Assembly (NCBI GenBank): GCA_016793445.1
Contig: JAEUME010000003.1
Coordinates: 124,001-188,000 of the forward strand
Length of the DNA stretch: 64,000 nt
Reading direction: 5' to 3'
Origin: Hyphomicrobium sp.
GTDB lineage: Bacteria; Pseudomonadota; Alphaproteobacteria; Rhizobiales; Hyphomicrobiaceae
Part shown: piece by piece, positions 34,337 through 45,235 of the stretch
Layout: each line of letters begins with the position of its first letter
How positions within the stretch are numbered: the first letter of the stretch is position 1
Notes under the pieces: generated by a model
Database searches by the model: none
Seen by the model: the letters and a program-made list of their open reading frames with translations, nothing else
What the model was told of the DNA's origin: nothing
Translations under genes and position numbers: made by a program

Positions 34337-34515
34337 CTTACAGTTTTGCGCATCTGCTGTTGCGCTGCACCGCGTGACCGCAGATGCGTTGCTGGGGCGT
34401 TGACCCGCAGAAAACACGATCCTAGCTTGAGCATCGCCCATTTCCGATTTCTCCAGGGGTCAAGCAGCTTTAGTGCGGCCCTCGAGCAAAGACTGGCGAG
34501 AGGAGGCTACAAACA

Positions 34516-35124
34516 ATGGCCCAAGCATCTTCGCTCGGACAGACGATCACCGTTACAGGCCTCACGCTTCTGCTTGCCGCCTGCTCGCCTGCCACGCCTT
34601 CCACAAACCTCGCCGAGGCCATTCAATCGTGCGCCGCTTGTCACGGCGAAAATGGCGTTCCGACCGATCCGACGATGCCGGTCATCTGGGGCCAGAATCG
34701 CGGATACCTGCTCAACCAATTGCACGACTTCAAGATTGGGCATCGCAAGAATGAAATCATGGCGAGCATCGTCGAGCCGTTGAGCAGGACCGACATGGAA
34801 GCCCTTGCCACGCATTTTGCGCAACAAAAGTGGCCGGCCATCGATCAGGCGGTCGACGCCAAGTCCGAGCAGGTTGCCATCAACATCATCGATACCAAGC
34901 AGTGCACTGCTTGCCATCACGACCGCTTCCAAGGCGACACCATTCGTCCCAGGCTTGCCGGCCAGACCGTGGATTACCTATTGAAGACGATGCAGGACTT
35001 CCGAAGTCACGAGCGCGGAACGTCGCTTGCGATGTCATCTCTGCTGCGGGATGAGAGCGATGAAGATCTGAAATCCCTGGCGACATATATGGCGAGCAAA
35101 AAAGACGCTATCGCCCAGAAGTAA
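34516..35124 (+). CDS. Dihaem c-type cytochrome, c4-like, lipoprotein-anchored
   Basis: 202 residues. The N-terminus has a lipobox-like LAAC (Cys23), so the protein is likely anchored in the envelope facing the periplasm. Two class I cytochrome domains are seen: CAACH at residues 39-43 and CTACH at 130-134, each followed by helices; Met ligand candidates lie in EIMASIVEPLSR and LAMSSLLRDESD. The arrangement is that of cytochrome c4-type electron carriers to terminal oxidases. The ATG at 34516 is preceded by AGAGGAGGC. It is followed by mutB in convergent orientation. Confidence 0.88.
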   Translation: MAQASSLGQTITVTGLTLLLAACSPATPSTNLAEAIQSCAACHGENGVPTDPTMPVIWGQNRGYLLNQLHDFKIGHRKNEIMASIVEPLSRTDMEALATHFAQQKWPAIDQAVDAKSEQVAINIIDTKQCTACHHDRFQGDTIRPRLAGQTVDYLLKTMQDFRSHERGTSLAMSSLLRDESDEDLKSLATYMASKKDAIAQK

Positions 35125-35233
35125 ACGGCCCACGCAATTGTTGTCATGTGCCTTGCATCGATGGAACAGCGGGCTTCGGACGTCGCGCAAGAGATCCCAG
35201 GGACTGGCCCGGATGACCCTCTTTGGGTCGGCT

Positions 35234-37399
<2,166 letters not shown>

Positions 37400-37582
37400 A
37401 GGGCGGTCTTGGCCTCTGGAGGTTGGTCGCGCCCAAATAAAGCGCTCACAATCCTGTGTAGCGAGCGAAGTCGTTGCCGATCAAGCCGATTTGGGGGGTT
37501 TGCGACAATGAGAATAGGGGGCTAAGGGCACCGCCCCGTCTCACATGCTGCGGTTCGGCGTTGGAGTTAACGCATTGGCGGT

Positions 37583-37614
37583 GAAAAAGAAAAAGGCCGG
37601 CAAAAATGCCGGCC
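37583..37614 (-). terminator. Terminator of the sulfotransferase gene
   Basis: GGCCGGCA (37595-37602) and TGCCGGCC (37607-37614) pair perfectly around four bases; on the minus strand the stem is followed by TTTTTCTTTTT. Confidence 0.85.
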
Positions 37615-37650
37615 CGGCTAGTTGTTCGGGGAGGAAGGAACGTATGGCCT

Positions 37651-38904
37651 TTAAACGCCGTAGGCCTTGCGCCGGTTCCCGGCCGTTTCAAATTCGTGAA
37701 GCGCCGCGCGAACGTCCTGCTCGGTGAGATCGAAGTCGGCTAAGCTGTAGGTATGGCGGCCGTGGCGGTCCTTCGGATTTGCCGCCAGCCACTCTTCGAT
37801 CTTGGCTGGCAGGCCGGGGTCGCGCTCGTAGCCCATGCGGGCATAGATTCCGGTGATGGTAGCTACCGGTGAGGCAATGAGGCGTTCGTAATCCACATGC
37901 ACGACGCGGTCAGCCGGCAGCGTGCGCAGCACCTCGCGCGAGATGTGCTGCGCGTGGGCCGCGCACGAGAGCACGTAGTCGGTGATCTTGCGCTTTTCGA
38001 AGCGATCCGACGTCATGCCCCAGGCGACCGCCACGAGGCTGCAATAGGAGGCGACGCACTTCACAGGATCACGGTGGGTCATCACCAGCCGCGCGTCGGG
38101 GTAGACTTCCATCAGCGCGGGCAGGCCCGCCATGTGCTGGGGTGATTTGAGAACCCAGTGGCCGCGCCTGTTCAGCCATTGCAGAATCTGTAGTTGGCGC
38201 TTGTGCATCTCGTAGGCAGGCACCGCAGACTGCTTGGCAAACCACTCCCAATACCCCGGTAGATATGCGAAGTCCCAACCGGGCGGCATGGCGGCATAGT
38301 TGCGGAAAAGGTGATAGCACTCGTCCGGGTCGTCAAATCCCATAGGATGGATGGCATTAAGGTGCGGCGCGACCCAGTTAAGCAGTCCGAGGGCACGTTT
38401 GGCTTCTTTGATGCGGGCCGCCTCGGACATGGGTTTGCCGTCCCGCTCAGGCAGCGGACAATAGCCTTCCCATACGGGCGTGAAGCGCGCGTCCTTGTGC
38501 AACGACAACAACCGCTGGGTCAGTGTCGTGCCCGTGCGCGGCCAACCCATGACGAACAGCGGGCGTGAAATCTTTTCATCGGCGATTTCCGGATGCTCTT
38601 CGATGAACTGATCGAATTCGAGCGTATGACGGAAGCACTGGAGAACCTGCGAGCGCACCGCCAGCGTGCCAAACAGTGTCAAGTCCGCGTCGTCGTCATA
38701 GGACTTCAGCCGCACGTTCCGGGCCGATTTAACCCAGGCGCTCGAGCGATCCTGGCGTCCCATCGCACGCTCAACGGCTTTGAACGCTGCAGGGTCGTCG
38801 ACCTTGGGAAAAAGCCCAAGCATACGCAGCAAAGGGCCTAAACGGTTGAGCGCCGTGATAGGCCAAGGTGGGGCAATGCGTGTGCCTGATGGAAGTTGCC
38901 GCAT
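37651..38904 (-). CDS. Sulfotransferase family protein
   Basis: 417 residues. Transfers sulfate from PAPS to an unknown acceptor. The 5'-phosphosulfate loop is clear: RPLFVMGWPRTGTTLTQRLL; the 3'-phosphate region is VYPDARLVMTHRDPVKCVAS. Between them is an acceptor-binding insert (WEGYCPLPERDGKPMSEAAR). It belongs to the large soluble group of bacterial Sulfotransfer_3-type enzymes, whose acceptors include lipids and glycans. The ribosome site before the ATG at 38904 is weak. It lies between mutB and mutA on the same strand, with its own terminator, so it is not part of a mutase operon. Confidence 0.85.
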   Translation of the reverse strand: MRQLPSGTRIAPPWPITALNRLGPLLRMLGLFPKVDDPAAFKAVERAMGRQDRSSAWVKSARNVRLKSYDDDADLTLFGTLAVRSQVLQCFRHTLEFDQFIEEHPEIADEKISRPLFVMGWPRTGTTLTQRLLSLHKDARFTPVWEGYCPLPERDGKPMSEAARIKEAKRALGLLNWVAPHLNAIHPMGFDDPDECYHLFRNYAAMPPGWDFAYLPGYWEWFAKQSAVPAYEMHKRQLQILQWLNRRGHWVLKSPQHMAGLPALMEVYPDARLVMTHRDPVKCVASYCSLVAVAWGMTSDRFEKRKITDYVLSCAAHAQHISREVLRTLPADRVVHVDYERLIASPVATITGIYARMGYERDPGLPAKIEEWLAANPKDRHGRHTYSLADFDLTEQDVRAALHEFETAGNRRKAYGV

Positions 38905-39035
38905 GGCTGTCCAGTCTGGATCAGGTTGGGTGCGCCGTCGGCGAGGATAGGCTGCGATGCGCGTCCGCCAATAAAATCTTTTGGCTAGTACGTCATGAAG
39001 TAGTCTTATCAGAATGTGGTTCCTCGAATGTGGCG

Positions 39036-39074
39036 ATGAAAAGAAAAAGGCCCGCTTTCGGTGGAAAGCCGGCC
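39036..39074 (-). terminator. Terminator of the 66-residue membrane protein gene
   Basis: GGCCCGCTTTC (39049-39059) and GAAAGCCGGCC (39064-39074) pair with one mismatch, loop GGTG; the minus strand then reads CTTTTTCTTTTC. Confidence 0.75.
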
Positions 39075-39126
39075 AAGTGGGGGCGGGAGGGAGGAACGTG
39101 CGTGGCAGTATGAAGCAGTCTGAGGG

Positions 39127-39327
39127 CTAGTCGCGAGCTGCACCAGCAATCAGCGTGAGAAGCGCGATCCCGGGAATTGAGATCAAAAGGCCCAGGGAAC
39201 TGGCGGCATACTCGTTGCCGCTTTCAAATATCGGCGCGACAGCTTGAGAGACGTCCGGGAACGACGCGGCGAACACGGTTGCGACGCTTGTCAGTGCGAT
39301 CGTTGCGGAGCTGAGAATACCGGACAT
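39127..39327 (-). CDS. Small membrane protein, unknown
   Basis: 66 residues with two hydrophobic stretches (ILSSATIALTSVATVFAA and SLGLLISIPGIALLTLIAGA) joined by an acidic loop (PIFESGNEY), the layout of a helical hairpin in the inner membrane. AAGGAGAGACCCA before the ATG at 39327 is an excellent ribosome site, and a strong terminator lies downstream (39036-39074), so it is a single-gene transcription unit. No family is recognised. The gaps on either side (38905-39126 and 39328-39594) show nothing further. Confidence 0.65.
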   Translation of the reverse strand: MSGILSSATIALTSVATVFAASFPDVSQAVAPIFESGNEYAASSLGLLISIPGIALLTLIAGAARD

Positions 39328-39594
39328 TGGGTCTCTCCTTTAGAAGGCGTGGCGGTTGCCAGTGCTGTCGTCTTGAGGAGGAGAATGGTTCAAAGCGCAC
39401 AATGGCGCTGTTTCCGGCGTGACACGTATAGGAGTTAACAGCACAAACAGCATAAAGCATGACAAATGAACGGCTTGGTTCATCTGGCCGCCATGGGTTG
39501 GACGTGTTTGCGGTTCATGAGTCCCCCAGATCGGATGCGCGGAAATTGCCCGCTCCGAAGTCTGGCAGAGTTTGGTTAGATGAGAGCCTGAGGC

Positions 39595-40575
39595 ATGGTT
39601 CCGATTTCTCGCATCTCCTGCGCGCGTCTCATGAGCTTGCTTGCGGCCGTGGTGGCCGCGGTTGCCGGAGCGGCAGCGGCGCCGGCTCCTGCCGATGCGC
39701 AGGAATGGGATAATTGGGAACGGCCGTTGCGTGCCCGTCCGCGCCCACCAGCCTATTATGACGACTATGACCGCTATGAGCGCCCGCGCGGCTACGAGCG
39801 CCGCCGCGGGTATTATCGCGACAGCGATGACGGCTGGGATGCACCTGGCGAGTATGCACCCGACGAGCGTCGCGCCGAGCCGCCCTCGTGGCGCGAGGAT
39901 GATTTCGATGCCGATGACTCTGACGAGACGGACCGCACAAGCGGCAAACCCGTTGGCGTATCGGGCGGCGCACGCCCCGTGATTGCGCCCAAGGCTCCGA
40001 CCGTCGTTCCCTTCAGCGCGGCCTACAAGCCCGGCTCAATCGTCATCGATACCGGCGCGCGCAAGCTCTATTACGTGCGGGGGCACATGTCGGCGTTCGC
40101 CTATTCCATTGGAGTGGGCCGCGATGGCTTCTCGTGGACGGGTAAGGAGAAAATTTCACGTATCTCGGATTGGCCGGATTGGTATCCGCCTGCCGAGATG
40201 CGCAAGCGCAAGCCGGAACTGCCGGAACGGATGCTGGGCGGGTTGAACAATCCCCTTGGCGCCAAGGCGATCTATCTAGGCAATACGCTCTATCGTATTC
40301 ATGGGACCAACGATCCAAAGTCGATCGGGCGCGCTGAGTCGTCAGGCTGCTTCCGGATGTTGAACGCAAACGTCATGCATCTGTCGTCGCTGGTGTCGAT
40401 CGGCACGGAAGTCACGGTGGTGCGTGCGCTGGGCCGCGGGGCCGTAACGGCGGATGCGTCGGTTGAGGCTGGCTCACCCAAACCTCGCGTCACGCAGCGC
40501 GCGCGGCCTGCACCGCGCGTGCAGTGGAGTGACGACCCCGATTCAGAGCCGACCTACACCGGCAACCTTCGCTAA
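39595..40575 (+). CDS. L,D-transpeptidase (YkuD), exported
   Basis: 326 residues. Makes 3-3 peptidoglycan cross-links or attaches proteins to the wall in the periplasm. The signal sequence (MSLLAAVVAAVAGAAAAP) ends near ADAQ. A Tyr/Arg/Pro-rich low-complexity linker follows (YYDDYDRYERPRGYERRRG, about residues 55-110). The YkuD domain begins at SIVIDTGARKLYYV and has NPLGAKAIYL, YRIHGTNDPKSIG and SSGCFRM with the catalytic Cys252. A Ser/Pro-rich C-terminal tail ends the protein. The ATG at 39595 has GAGGC very close; the ATG 12 codons on is an alternative. Confidence 0.9.
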   Translation: MVPISRISCARLMSLLAAVVAAVAGAAAAPAPADAQEWDNWERPLRARPRPPAYYDDYDRYERPRGYERRRGYYRDSDDGWDAPGEYAPDERRAEPPSWREDDFDADDSDETDRTSGKPVGVSGGARPVIAPKAPTVVPFSAAYKPGSIVIDTGARKLYYVRGHMSAFAYSIGVGRDGFSWTGKEKISRISDWPDWYPPAEMRKRKPELPERMLGGLNNPLGAKAIYLGNTLYRIHGTNDPKSIGRAESSGCFRMLNANVMHLSSLVSIGTEVTVVRALGRGAVTADASVEAGSPKPRVTQRARPAPRVQWSDDPDSEPTYTGNLR

Positions 40576-40588
40576 CGTGCCCCCGGAA

Positions 40589-40620
40589 CCGGTTTTTCCG
40601 AGTGACAGCACGAAAACCGG
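40589..40620. terminator. Possible bidirectional terminator between LDT and mutA
   Basis: CCGGTTTT (40589-40596) and AAAACCGG (40613-40620) are inverted repeats in the 54-base convergent gap. The 16-base loop makes it a moderate candidate. Confidence 0.4.
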
Positions 40621-40629
40621 AAAGGGCTA

Positions 40630-42507
40630 TCAGCCAAGAGCCTCTTGCAGGCCGCGCAGCGTCGCGACGGCGTCGGCTCCGGCGAACAGGTACTGATCGA
40701 CGCCGGCGGCCGTGAATGCGGCTTCCTTGCCGCCCGGGCGGCCCGCCAACAGGATGAGCGTCGCACCGGCGGCTTTCAATGCCTTTGCGGTCTCTTCGGC
40801 CACGCCCGCATAGACGGCGTCGGATGAGCAGATGCAGGCGGCTTTCGCGCCCGAAGCCGTGAAGGCCGCCGCCGCGTCTTCCGGGGTCTTGTATCCATCG
40901 CAGGTCAGCGCTTCGATGCCGCCTGCCGCAAGGTAGTTCTTGGTCCAGGTGGAGCGGACGTTGTGATCGACGATCTCGCCCATGCTCGCGAGGAATACTT
41001 TGTAGCCGCCGTGCGCGTCGGCGGCGTCGCGCAGCGCTTCAAAGGCCTCGCCAAGGCGATGGACCTTGAGCGGCGTCACCTCGATCTCCGCGTTGGCGAT
41101 GCTCGGGGTCTCCGCACGCGGCCAGGGTTCGGCCTTGATGCCATCGTCTCCGAGCAGCGGGAAGGCGGAGATCCCCGTCAGCTGGCTGCGCGCCTTGGCG
41201 ATGGAATTGGCGCGCGCCTCGGCCGCCGCCTCGATCATCTCCTGCACATACCCCGTGGTGAGGCCCGGCAGAATGCCGCCGCGCGCCTCGATGTCCTGGA
41301 AGATTTCCCATGCCTTGCGCGCCATGTCCTGGGTGAGCTGCTCCATGTACCACGAGCCGCCCGAGGGATCGGTGACGCGCCCAAGGTGGCTCTCCTCCTG
41401 GCAAACGATCTGAATGTTTCGGGCCACGCGGCGTGCGAATGCGTCCGGCTTGCCGAGCGCGAACGTGAACGGCAGCACACAGATGGCGTCGGCCCCCCCG
41501 ATGGCCGCGCCCGCGCACGCGATGGTAGTGCGCAGAATATTGGTCCATGGATCGCGCTTGGACATCATGCGGTAGGACGTCGGCACGTTGAACTTCACCT
41601 TCGCGGCCGCGTCGCCCGCCCCGCACGATTGTGCCATCTGCCAAACCAGCATGCGCGCGGCACGCAGCTTGGCGATGGTCGAGAACTGGTCGGCGTCGGC
41701 GGCGAGTGCGACGGAGATCCTCGGCATTGCGTCGGCTGGCGAGATCCCGGCCCGCTCGCAGGCGCGCAAGTATGCGACAAAGGTTGCGAGCACCAGGGCC
41801 AGTTCCTGTGCCTCGCTCGCACCCGCGACGTGGTAGGCAACGCCATCGGCCGATAGCGCCGTGACGCGCGGCATGGACATGGTCGTCTTCACGAGCGCGA
41901 CGGCGCGGGCCATGACGGTATCGAGCGGCTCGGCAAGCCGGCCGGTGATGGCGAGCGTCCCAAGGGGATCCGCGCCGAAGGAACCTGAACGTGCGTCATC
42001 CGGAATGGCGCGGGCCGCCCATACGGCGTTGAGAGCAAGCGCGGCGTCGAAGGCGCGCTCTCCCGCGATCAGCGCGACCGGGCACACGTCGAGGAGAACG
42101 CCCGCCAGCGCCGTTTCCAGGGCCTCCTTTGAGATGGGAAGCCCGGGGCCGCCCACGTGCAGGGCAATGGAATTTACCCCGCCCTCGAGATCCTCCAGGA
42201 TGGCGGCGTTGGCAACGGCCGGGTCCCGTTCGACGTGGATGGTGCGGATGTCCCAGCCAGTGCCGCCGCGCACCGCGCTGGTGCCGCGCGTGTAGGGGGC
42301 GGCTCCAGGCAGCGCGCCTTCGGCGGAAACGAGCGCATCCTTGCGCGCGTAAAGCGGCTTGATAGCGATCCCGTCCGCCGTCTTTGTCACCAGACGCTTG
42401 TCGAAGTCGGCTCCCTTCAATGCCTTGTCGACGAGCGCCCGCCACTGATCGTAGCCGGCCTGGGGAAAGCCGCTGGCGAGAGCGAGGTTGGACGTCGGAT
42501 CGGTCAT
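40630..42507 (-). CDS. mutA: Methylmalonyl-CoA mutase, small subunit
   Basis: 625 residues. Non-catalytic partner of MutB in the heterodimeric mutase. The barrel shows the family fold (AAPYTRGTSAVRGGTGWDIR, CQEESHLGRVTDPSGGSWY, FNVPTSYRMMSKRDPWTNIL). The C-terminal domain (VFLASMGEIVDHNVRSTWTK onward) looks like a cobalamin domain but lacks DxHxxG, as expected for the small subunit. The ATG at 42507 is preceded by a tandem 16-bp duplication carrying the AGGA ribosome site. Normally mutA and mutB overlap or abut; here three genes separate them. Confidence 0.93.
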   Translation of the reverse strand: MTDPTSNLALASGFPQAGYDQWRALVDKALKGADFDKRLVTKTADGIAIKPLYARKDALVSAEGALPGAAPYTRGTSAVRGGTGWDIRTIHVERDPAVANAAILEDLEGGVNSIALHVGGPGLPISKEALETALAGVLLDVCPVALIAGERAFDAALALNAVWAARAIPDDARSGSFGADPLGTLAITGRLAEPLDTVMARAVALVKTTMSMPRVTALSADGVAYHVAGASEAQELALVLATFVAYLRACERAGISPADAMPRISVALAADADQFSTIAKLRAARMLVWQMAQSCGAGDAAAKVKFNVPTSYRMMSKRDPWTNILRTTIACAGAAIGGADAICVLPFTFALGKPDAFARRVARNIQIVCQEESHLGRVTDPSGGSWYMEQLTQDMARKAWEIFQDIEARGGILPGLTTGYVQEMIEAAAEARANSIAKARSQLTGISAFPLLGDDGIKAEPWPRAETPSIANAEIEVTPLKVHRLGEAFEALRDAADAHGGYKVFLASMGEIVDHNVRSTWTKNYLAAGGIEALTCDGYKTPEDAAAAFTASGAKAACICSSDAVYAGVAEETAKALKAAGATLILLAGRPGGKEAAFTAAGVDQYLFAGADAVATLRGLQEALG

Positions 42508-42516
42508 TGCGTCATT

Positions 42517-42548
42517 ATCCTGTCAGATCGGAATCCTGTCAGATCGGA
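42517..42548 (-). repeat. Perfect 16-bp tandem duplication at the mutA ribosome site
   Basis: ATCCTGTCAGATCGGA occurs twice with no gap (42517-42532 and 42533-42548). On the minus strand each unit contains GACAGGAT, so the purine-rich ribosome-site candidate before mutA is duplicated. The rest of the 360-base gap (42508-42867) holds no gene. Confidence 0.75.
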
Positions 42549-42867
42549 TACCAAAGGTCCCTCTATAGCGACAGGGCGAGGCGGAAGACGAGGCAAAAAA
42601 GACTTATGCCGAAGGTCCTGTTGACGCGCCGCGCCCTCTGACGGGGCTGGCGAAACGGCCAGCCGGGCGCCTGGAATGCGGCTGGGCGGCTATGCAACCG
42701 GTGTTTGCAATGACAATGGACCCATGCCAAGAGGACGAGACATGAAACGGCCGCGAGTCGCCCTATTCGTGGGGGTATTAGGATAGCGCGAGGGTGGCTG
42801 ACCGTCATGACCGTTCGGGCGATCCGACCCGCTGGAGTGGCTGGCCGGGAAATATTGGGGTGACGCA

Positions 42868-44367
42868 ATGAGCCAATCGGTGATCGTGGAAGGCAAGATC
42901 TTCGTCGGTAAGAGTTCCAAGCCAGAATATCTCGACCTGCGGCTCGCCAACCGCCACGGATTGATCACGGGCGCCACCGGCACGGGCAAGACCGTCACGC
43001 TCCAGGTTTTGGCAGAGGGCTTTTCGGCGGCAGGCGTTCCGGTCTTTGCCGCCGATATCAAGGGCGACCTGTCCGGTATCGCGGCCGTCGGCGAGCCCAA
43101 AGACTTCCTGCTGAAGCGCGCCCACGAGATCGGCCTTGAGCCCTACGAGAACCGCGCCTTTCCATCGATCTTCTGGGACGTATTCGGCGAGCAGGGCCAT
43201 CCAATCCGGGCCACTGTCACGGAAATGGGTCCGCTGCTGCTGTCGCGCTTGCTGGAACTCAACGAAGTGCAGGAGGGCGTGCTCAATATTGCCTTCCGGA
43301 TCGCCTCGGACGAGAAGATGCCGCTTGTCGACATCGACGATCTGCGCGCGCTGCTGAACGACATAGCAAGCCGCGGCAAGGAGATTTCCACCAAGTACGG
43401 CAATATCGCCACCACATCGGTGGGCGCCATCCAACGCCGCTTGCTGGTGCTCGAAGAGCAAGGTGCGACCCACTTCTTCGGCGAGCCCGCGCTCGACATC
43501 AACGATTTCCTGCGCATCGCTCCTGATGGCCGCGGCGTCATCAATGTTCTGGCCGCCGACAAGCTCATGGAAGCGCCGCGCGTCTATGCGACCTTCCTTC
43601 TGTGGCTGCTCACCAAGTTATGGCAGACGCTTCCCGAAGTCGGAGATCTGCCCAAGCCCAAGCTCGTCTTCTTCTTTGACGAGGCGCATCTGCTGTTTGA
43701 TGACGCACCCAAGCCGCTGATGGATCGCGTTGAGCAGATTGCGCGCCTCGTGCGCTCCAAGGGCGTGGGCGTGTACTTCATCACGCAAAACCCGGCCGAC
43801 GTACCGCGCACTGTCGCGAGCCAGCTCAATAACCGCATCCAGCATCGCCTCAACGCCTTTACGCCTCAGGATCAGGCCGGCATCGATGCGGCCGCCAAGA
43901 CCTTCCGTCAGAATCCCCAGTTGAATACGGAAAAGGTCATCAAGGAACTCAAGGTCGGCGAGGCGCTGGTCTCCCTTCTGGAGAACAAGGGTGAGCCCTC
44001 CATCGTGCAACGCACGCTGATCCGCCCGCCGGAAGGCCGCATCGGACCCGTCTCACAGGAAGAGCGCCGCGGCGTCATCGAGTACAGCCCCTATTACGGC
44101 AAGTACGAGGAACGCCTTGACCGGGAGAGCGCCAAGGAGATCCTGGCGCAGCGCGCCAATGCGGCAGCCAAAGAGGCAGAAGCCAGTGGTGGCGTCGGCG
44201 ACTGGCTGGGCGGCGTGCTGGGTGGCGGGCGAAATCCGGCTACGGGCCGCCGCCAGCAAGGCATGGGCGAGATGGTCGGTAAGGAACTCCAGCGCTCCAT
44301 CTCCCGTACTGTAGCCACCACCATCAAGAACATTATCATCAAGTCCATCACCGGCGGTCGCAAATGA
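42868..44367 (+). CDS. HerA/YjgR-like ATPase (DUF853)
   Basis: 499 residues. A P-loop ATPase of the HerA-FtsK superfamily, the YjgR/DUF853 branch. Walker A is LITGATGTGKTVTLQVLAEG, Walker B is LVFFFDEAHLLFDD, and the C-terminal arginine-finger region is GVGVYFITQNPADVPRTVAS followed by NRIQHRLNAFTPQD. The last 90 residues are charged and then Gly/Arg-rich (GDWLGGVLGGGRNPATG) with a basic end. Related proteins are thought to move DNA, but the cellular role of YjgR is not settled. The ATG at 42868 has few purines before it (GGGGTGACGCA). Confidence 0.85.
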   Translation: MSQSVIVEGKIFVGKSSKPEYLDLRLANRHGLITGATGTGKTVTLQVLAEGFSAAGVPVFAADIKGDLSGIAAVGEPKDFLLKRAHEIGLEPYENRAFPSIFWDVFGEQGHPIRATVTEMGPLLLSRLLELNEVQEGVLNIAFRIASDEKMPLVDIDDLRALLNDIASRGKEISTKYGNIATTSVGAIQRRLLVLEEQGATHFFGEPALDINDFLRIAPDGRGVINVLAADKLMEAPRVYATFLLWLLTKLWQTLPEVGDLPKPKLVFFFDEAHLLFDDAPKPLMDRVEQIARLVRSKGVGVYFITQNPADVPRTVASQLNNRIQHRLNAFTPQDQAGIDAAAKTFRQNPQLNTEKVIKELKVGEALVSLLENKGEPSIVQRTLIRPPEGRIGPVSQEERRGVIEYSPYYGKYEERLDRESAKEILAQRANAAAKEAEASGGVGDWLGGVLGGGRNPATGRRQQGMGEMVGKELQRSISRTVATTIKNIIIKSITGGRK

Positions 44368-44380
44368 CCTGATGGAAGGG

Positions 44381-44749
44381 ATGAACGTGTCGAAGAAAAT
44401 GATGATGACGAAGGCAAGCGTGTCTGCTTTTGCGGCGCTGGCAGTGGGTGGGGCCTGCGTAACGAGCGCATGGGGCATGGGCGGCAATCTTTCCACCAAG
44501 GGCGAAGCGCTCCTTAATGAAGCTTGCGCGAAGTGCCATGCTATCGGTGCGGAAGGCAGCAGCAAGATTTCGACCGTCAAGCCGTTCCGCGATATCATCG
44601 CCTCGCTGCCTGCCGACGATCTCGGCAACGTTTTCATTGCAGCCATGACGAAGAAACACACCCAGTTTGCCTTCGAGCCCATGGACGCGAAGGCTATCGG
44701 TGACTATCTGGAGAAGCTCAAGCTTCACATCGACAGCTCAAATAAATAA
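44381..44749 (+). CDS. Small exported cytochrome c with missing Met ligand
   Basis: 122 residues from the ATG at 44381 (MNVSKKMMMTKASVS); an ATG at 44372 and a GTG at 44387 are alternatives. Signal peptide with a hydrophobic core AAVGGACV-like stretch, then EALLNEACAKCHAIG, a standard CxxCH haem site. Compared with its tandem paralog (44804-45160), the C-terminal loop is three residues shorter: the paralog has HPDMPEFIF where this one has HTQFAF, so the usual axial Met is absent at that place. It may use another ligand or be degenerate. It begins 13 bases after the HerA-like gene. Confidence 0.75.
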   Translation: MNVSKKMMMTKASVSAFAALAVGGACVTSAWGMGGNLSTKGEALLNEACAKCHAIGAEGSSKISTVKPFRDIIASLPADDLGNVFIAAMTKKHTQFAFEPMDAKAIGDYLEKLKLHIDSSNK

Positions 44750-44803
44750 GCACCCTGCGCGGCCGGCGCGCGCTGACAAGTCTCTTGGGAGTTTACGTAC
44801 ATG

Positions 44804-45160
44804 ATGACCGTCAGCATTCGTGTGGCCACGGCGGCGCTGGCCGTCGCGGTCTGTTCCCAGGTGCCCGCGCACGCAGAGAATCTCAAGGCCAAGGGAGAGG
44901 CGCTGCTGACGAAGCACTGTGTGCGCTGTCATGCCATCGGGCCCACGGGCGAGAGCGCGCACAAGGAGGCTCCGCCATTTCGCCAGGTGGTGACGCGCTA
45001 TCCCCTGGATGATCTGGCGGAAGGACTGGCCGAAGGCTTGTCGACGGGGCATCCCGATATGCCCGAGTTCATCTTCAGCCCCGGCGAGATCGACGGTATT
45101 CTCGCCTATCTTCAGGATCTCAAGGAGAAGACCGGCGGCGAAACACCCGACTCAAATTGA
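44804..45160 (+). CDS. Small exported monohaem cytochrome c
   Basis: 118 residues (an ATG immediately before, at 44801, is equivalent). The signal peptide (IRVATAALAVAVCSQVPAHA) is followed by EALLTKHCVRCHAIGPTG with the CxxCH haem site and GHPDMPEFIFSPGEIDGIL, where the Met of DMPEF is the likely axial ligand; the terminal helix is LAYLQDLKEK. A periplasmic class I cytochrome. It is a paralog of the gene just upstream, from which it is separated by 54 bases. Redox partners are not shown; there is no oxidase or dehydrogenase nearby. Confidence 0.83.
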   Translation: MTVSIRVATAALAVAVCSQVPAHAENLKAKGEALLTKHCVRCHAIGPTGESAHKEAPPFRQVVTRYPLDDLAEGLAEGLSTGHPDMPEFIFSPGEIDGILAYLQDLKEKTGGETPDSN

Positions 45161-45232
45161 GGGCAGCGCAAATTCGAATTTGAGTTTCGCGCCTCTGTTT
45201 GCATCGGCGTTTCTGGGATCGGTGTTTCTGGG
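45151..45232. repeat. Palindrome and tandem repeat in a convergent gap
   Basis: CAAATTCGAATTTG (45169-45182) is a perfect 14-bp palindrome, nested in the wider pair CTCAAATT (45151-45158) and AATTTGAG (45177-45184). It is followed by a 15-bp tandem repeat, ATCGGCGTTTCTGGG (45203-45217) and ATCGGTGTTTCTGGG (45218-45232), differing at one base. The palindrome overlaps the cytochrome stop codon. Confidence 0.55.
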
Positions 45233-45235
45233 GAC

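Noticed and set aside
40630..42507. Reading mutA as a cobalamin-binding catalytic subunit
   Set aside because: The DxHxxG motif is absent in the C-terminal domain, as expected for the small subunit.
42563..42868. 101-residue minus-strand frame upstream of the HerA-like gene
   Set aside because: No ribosome site, and composition typical of a spurious frame; overlaps the start of the HerA-like gene.
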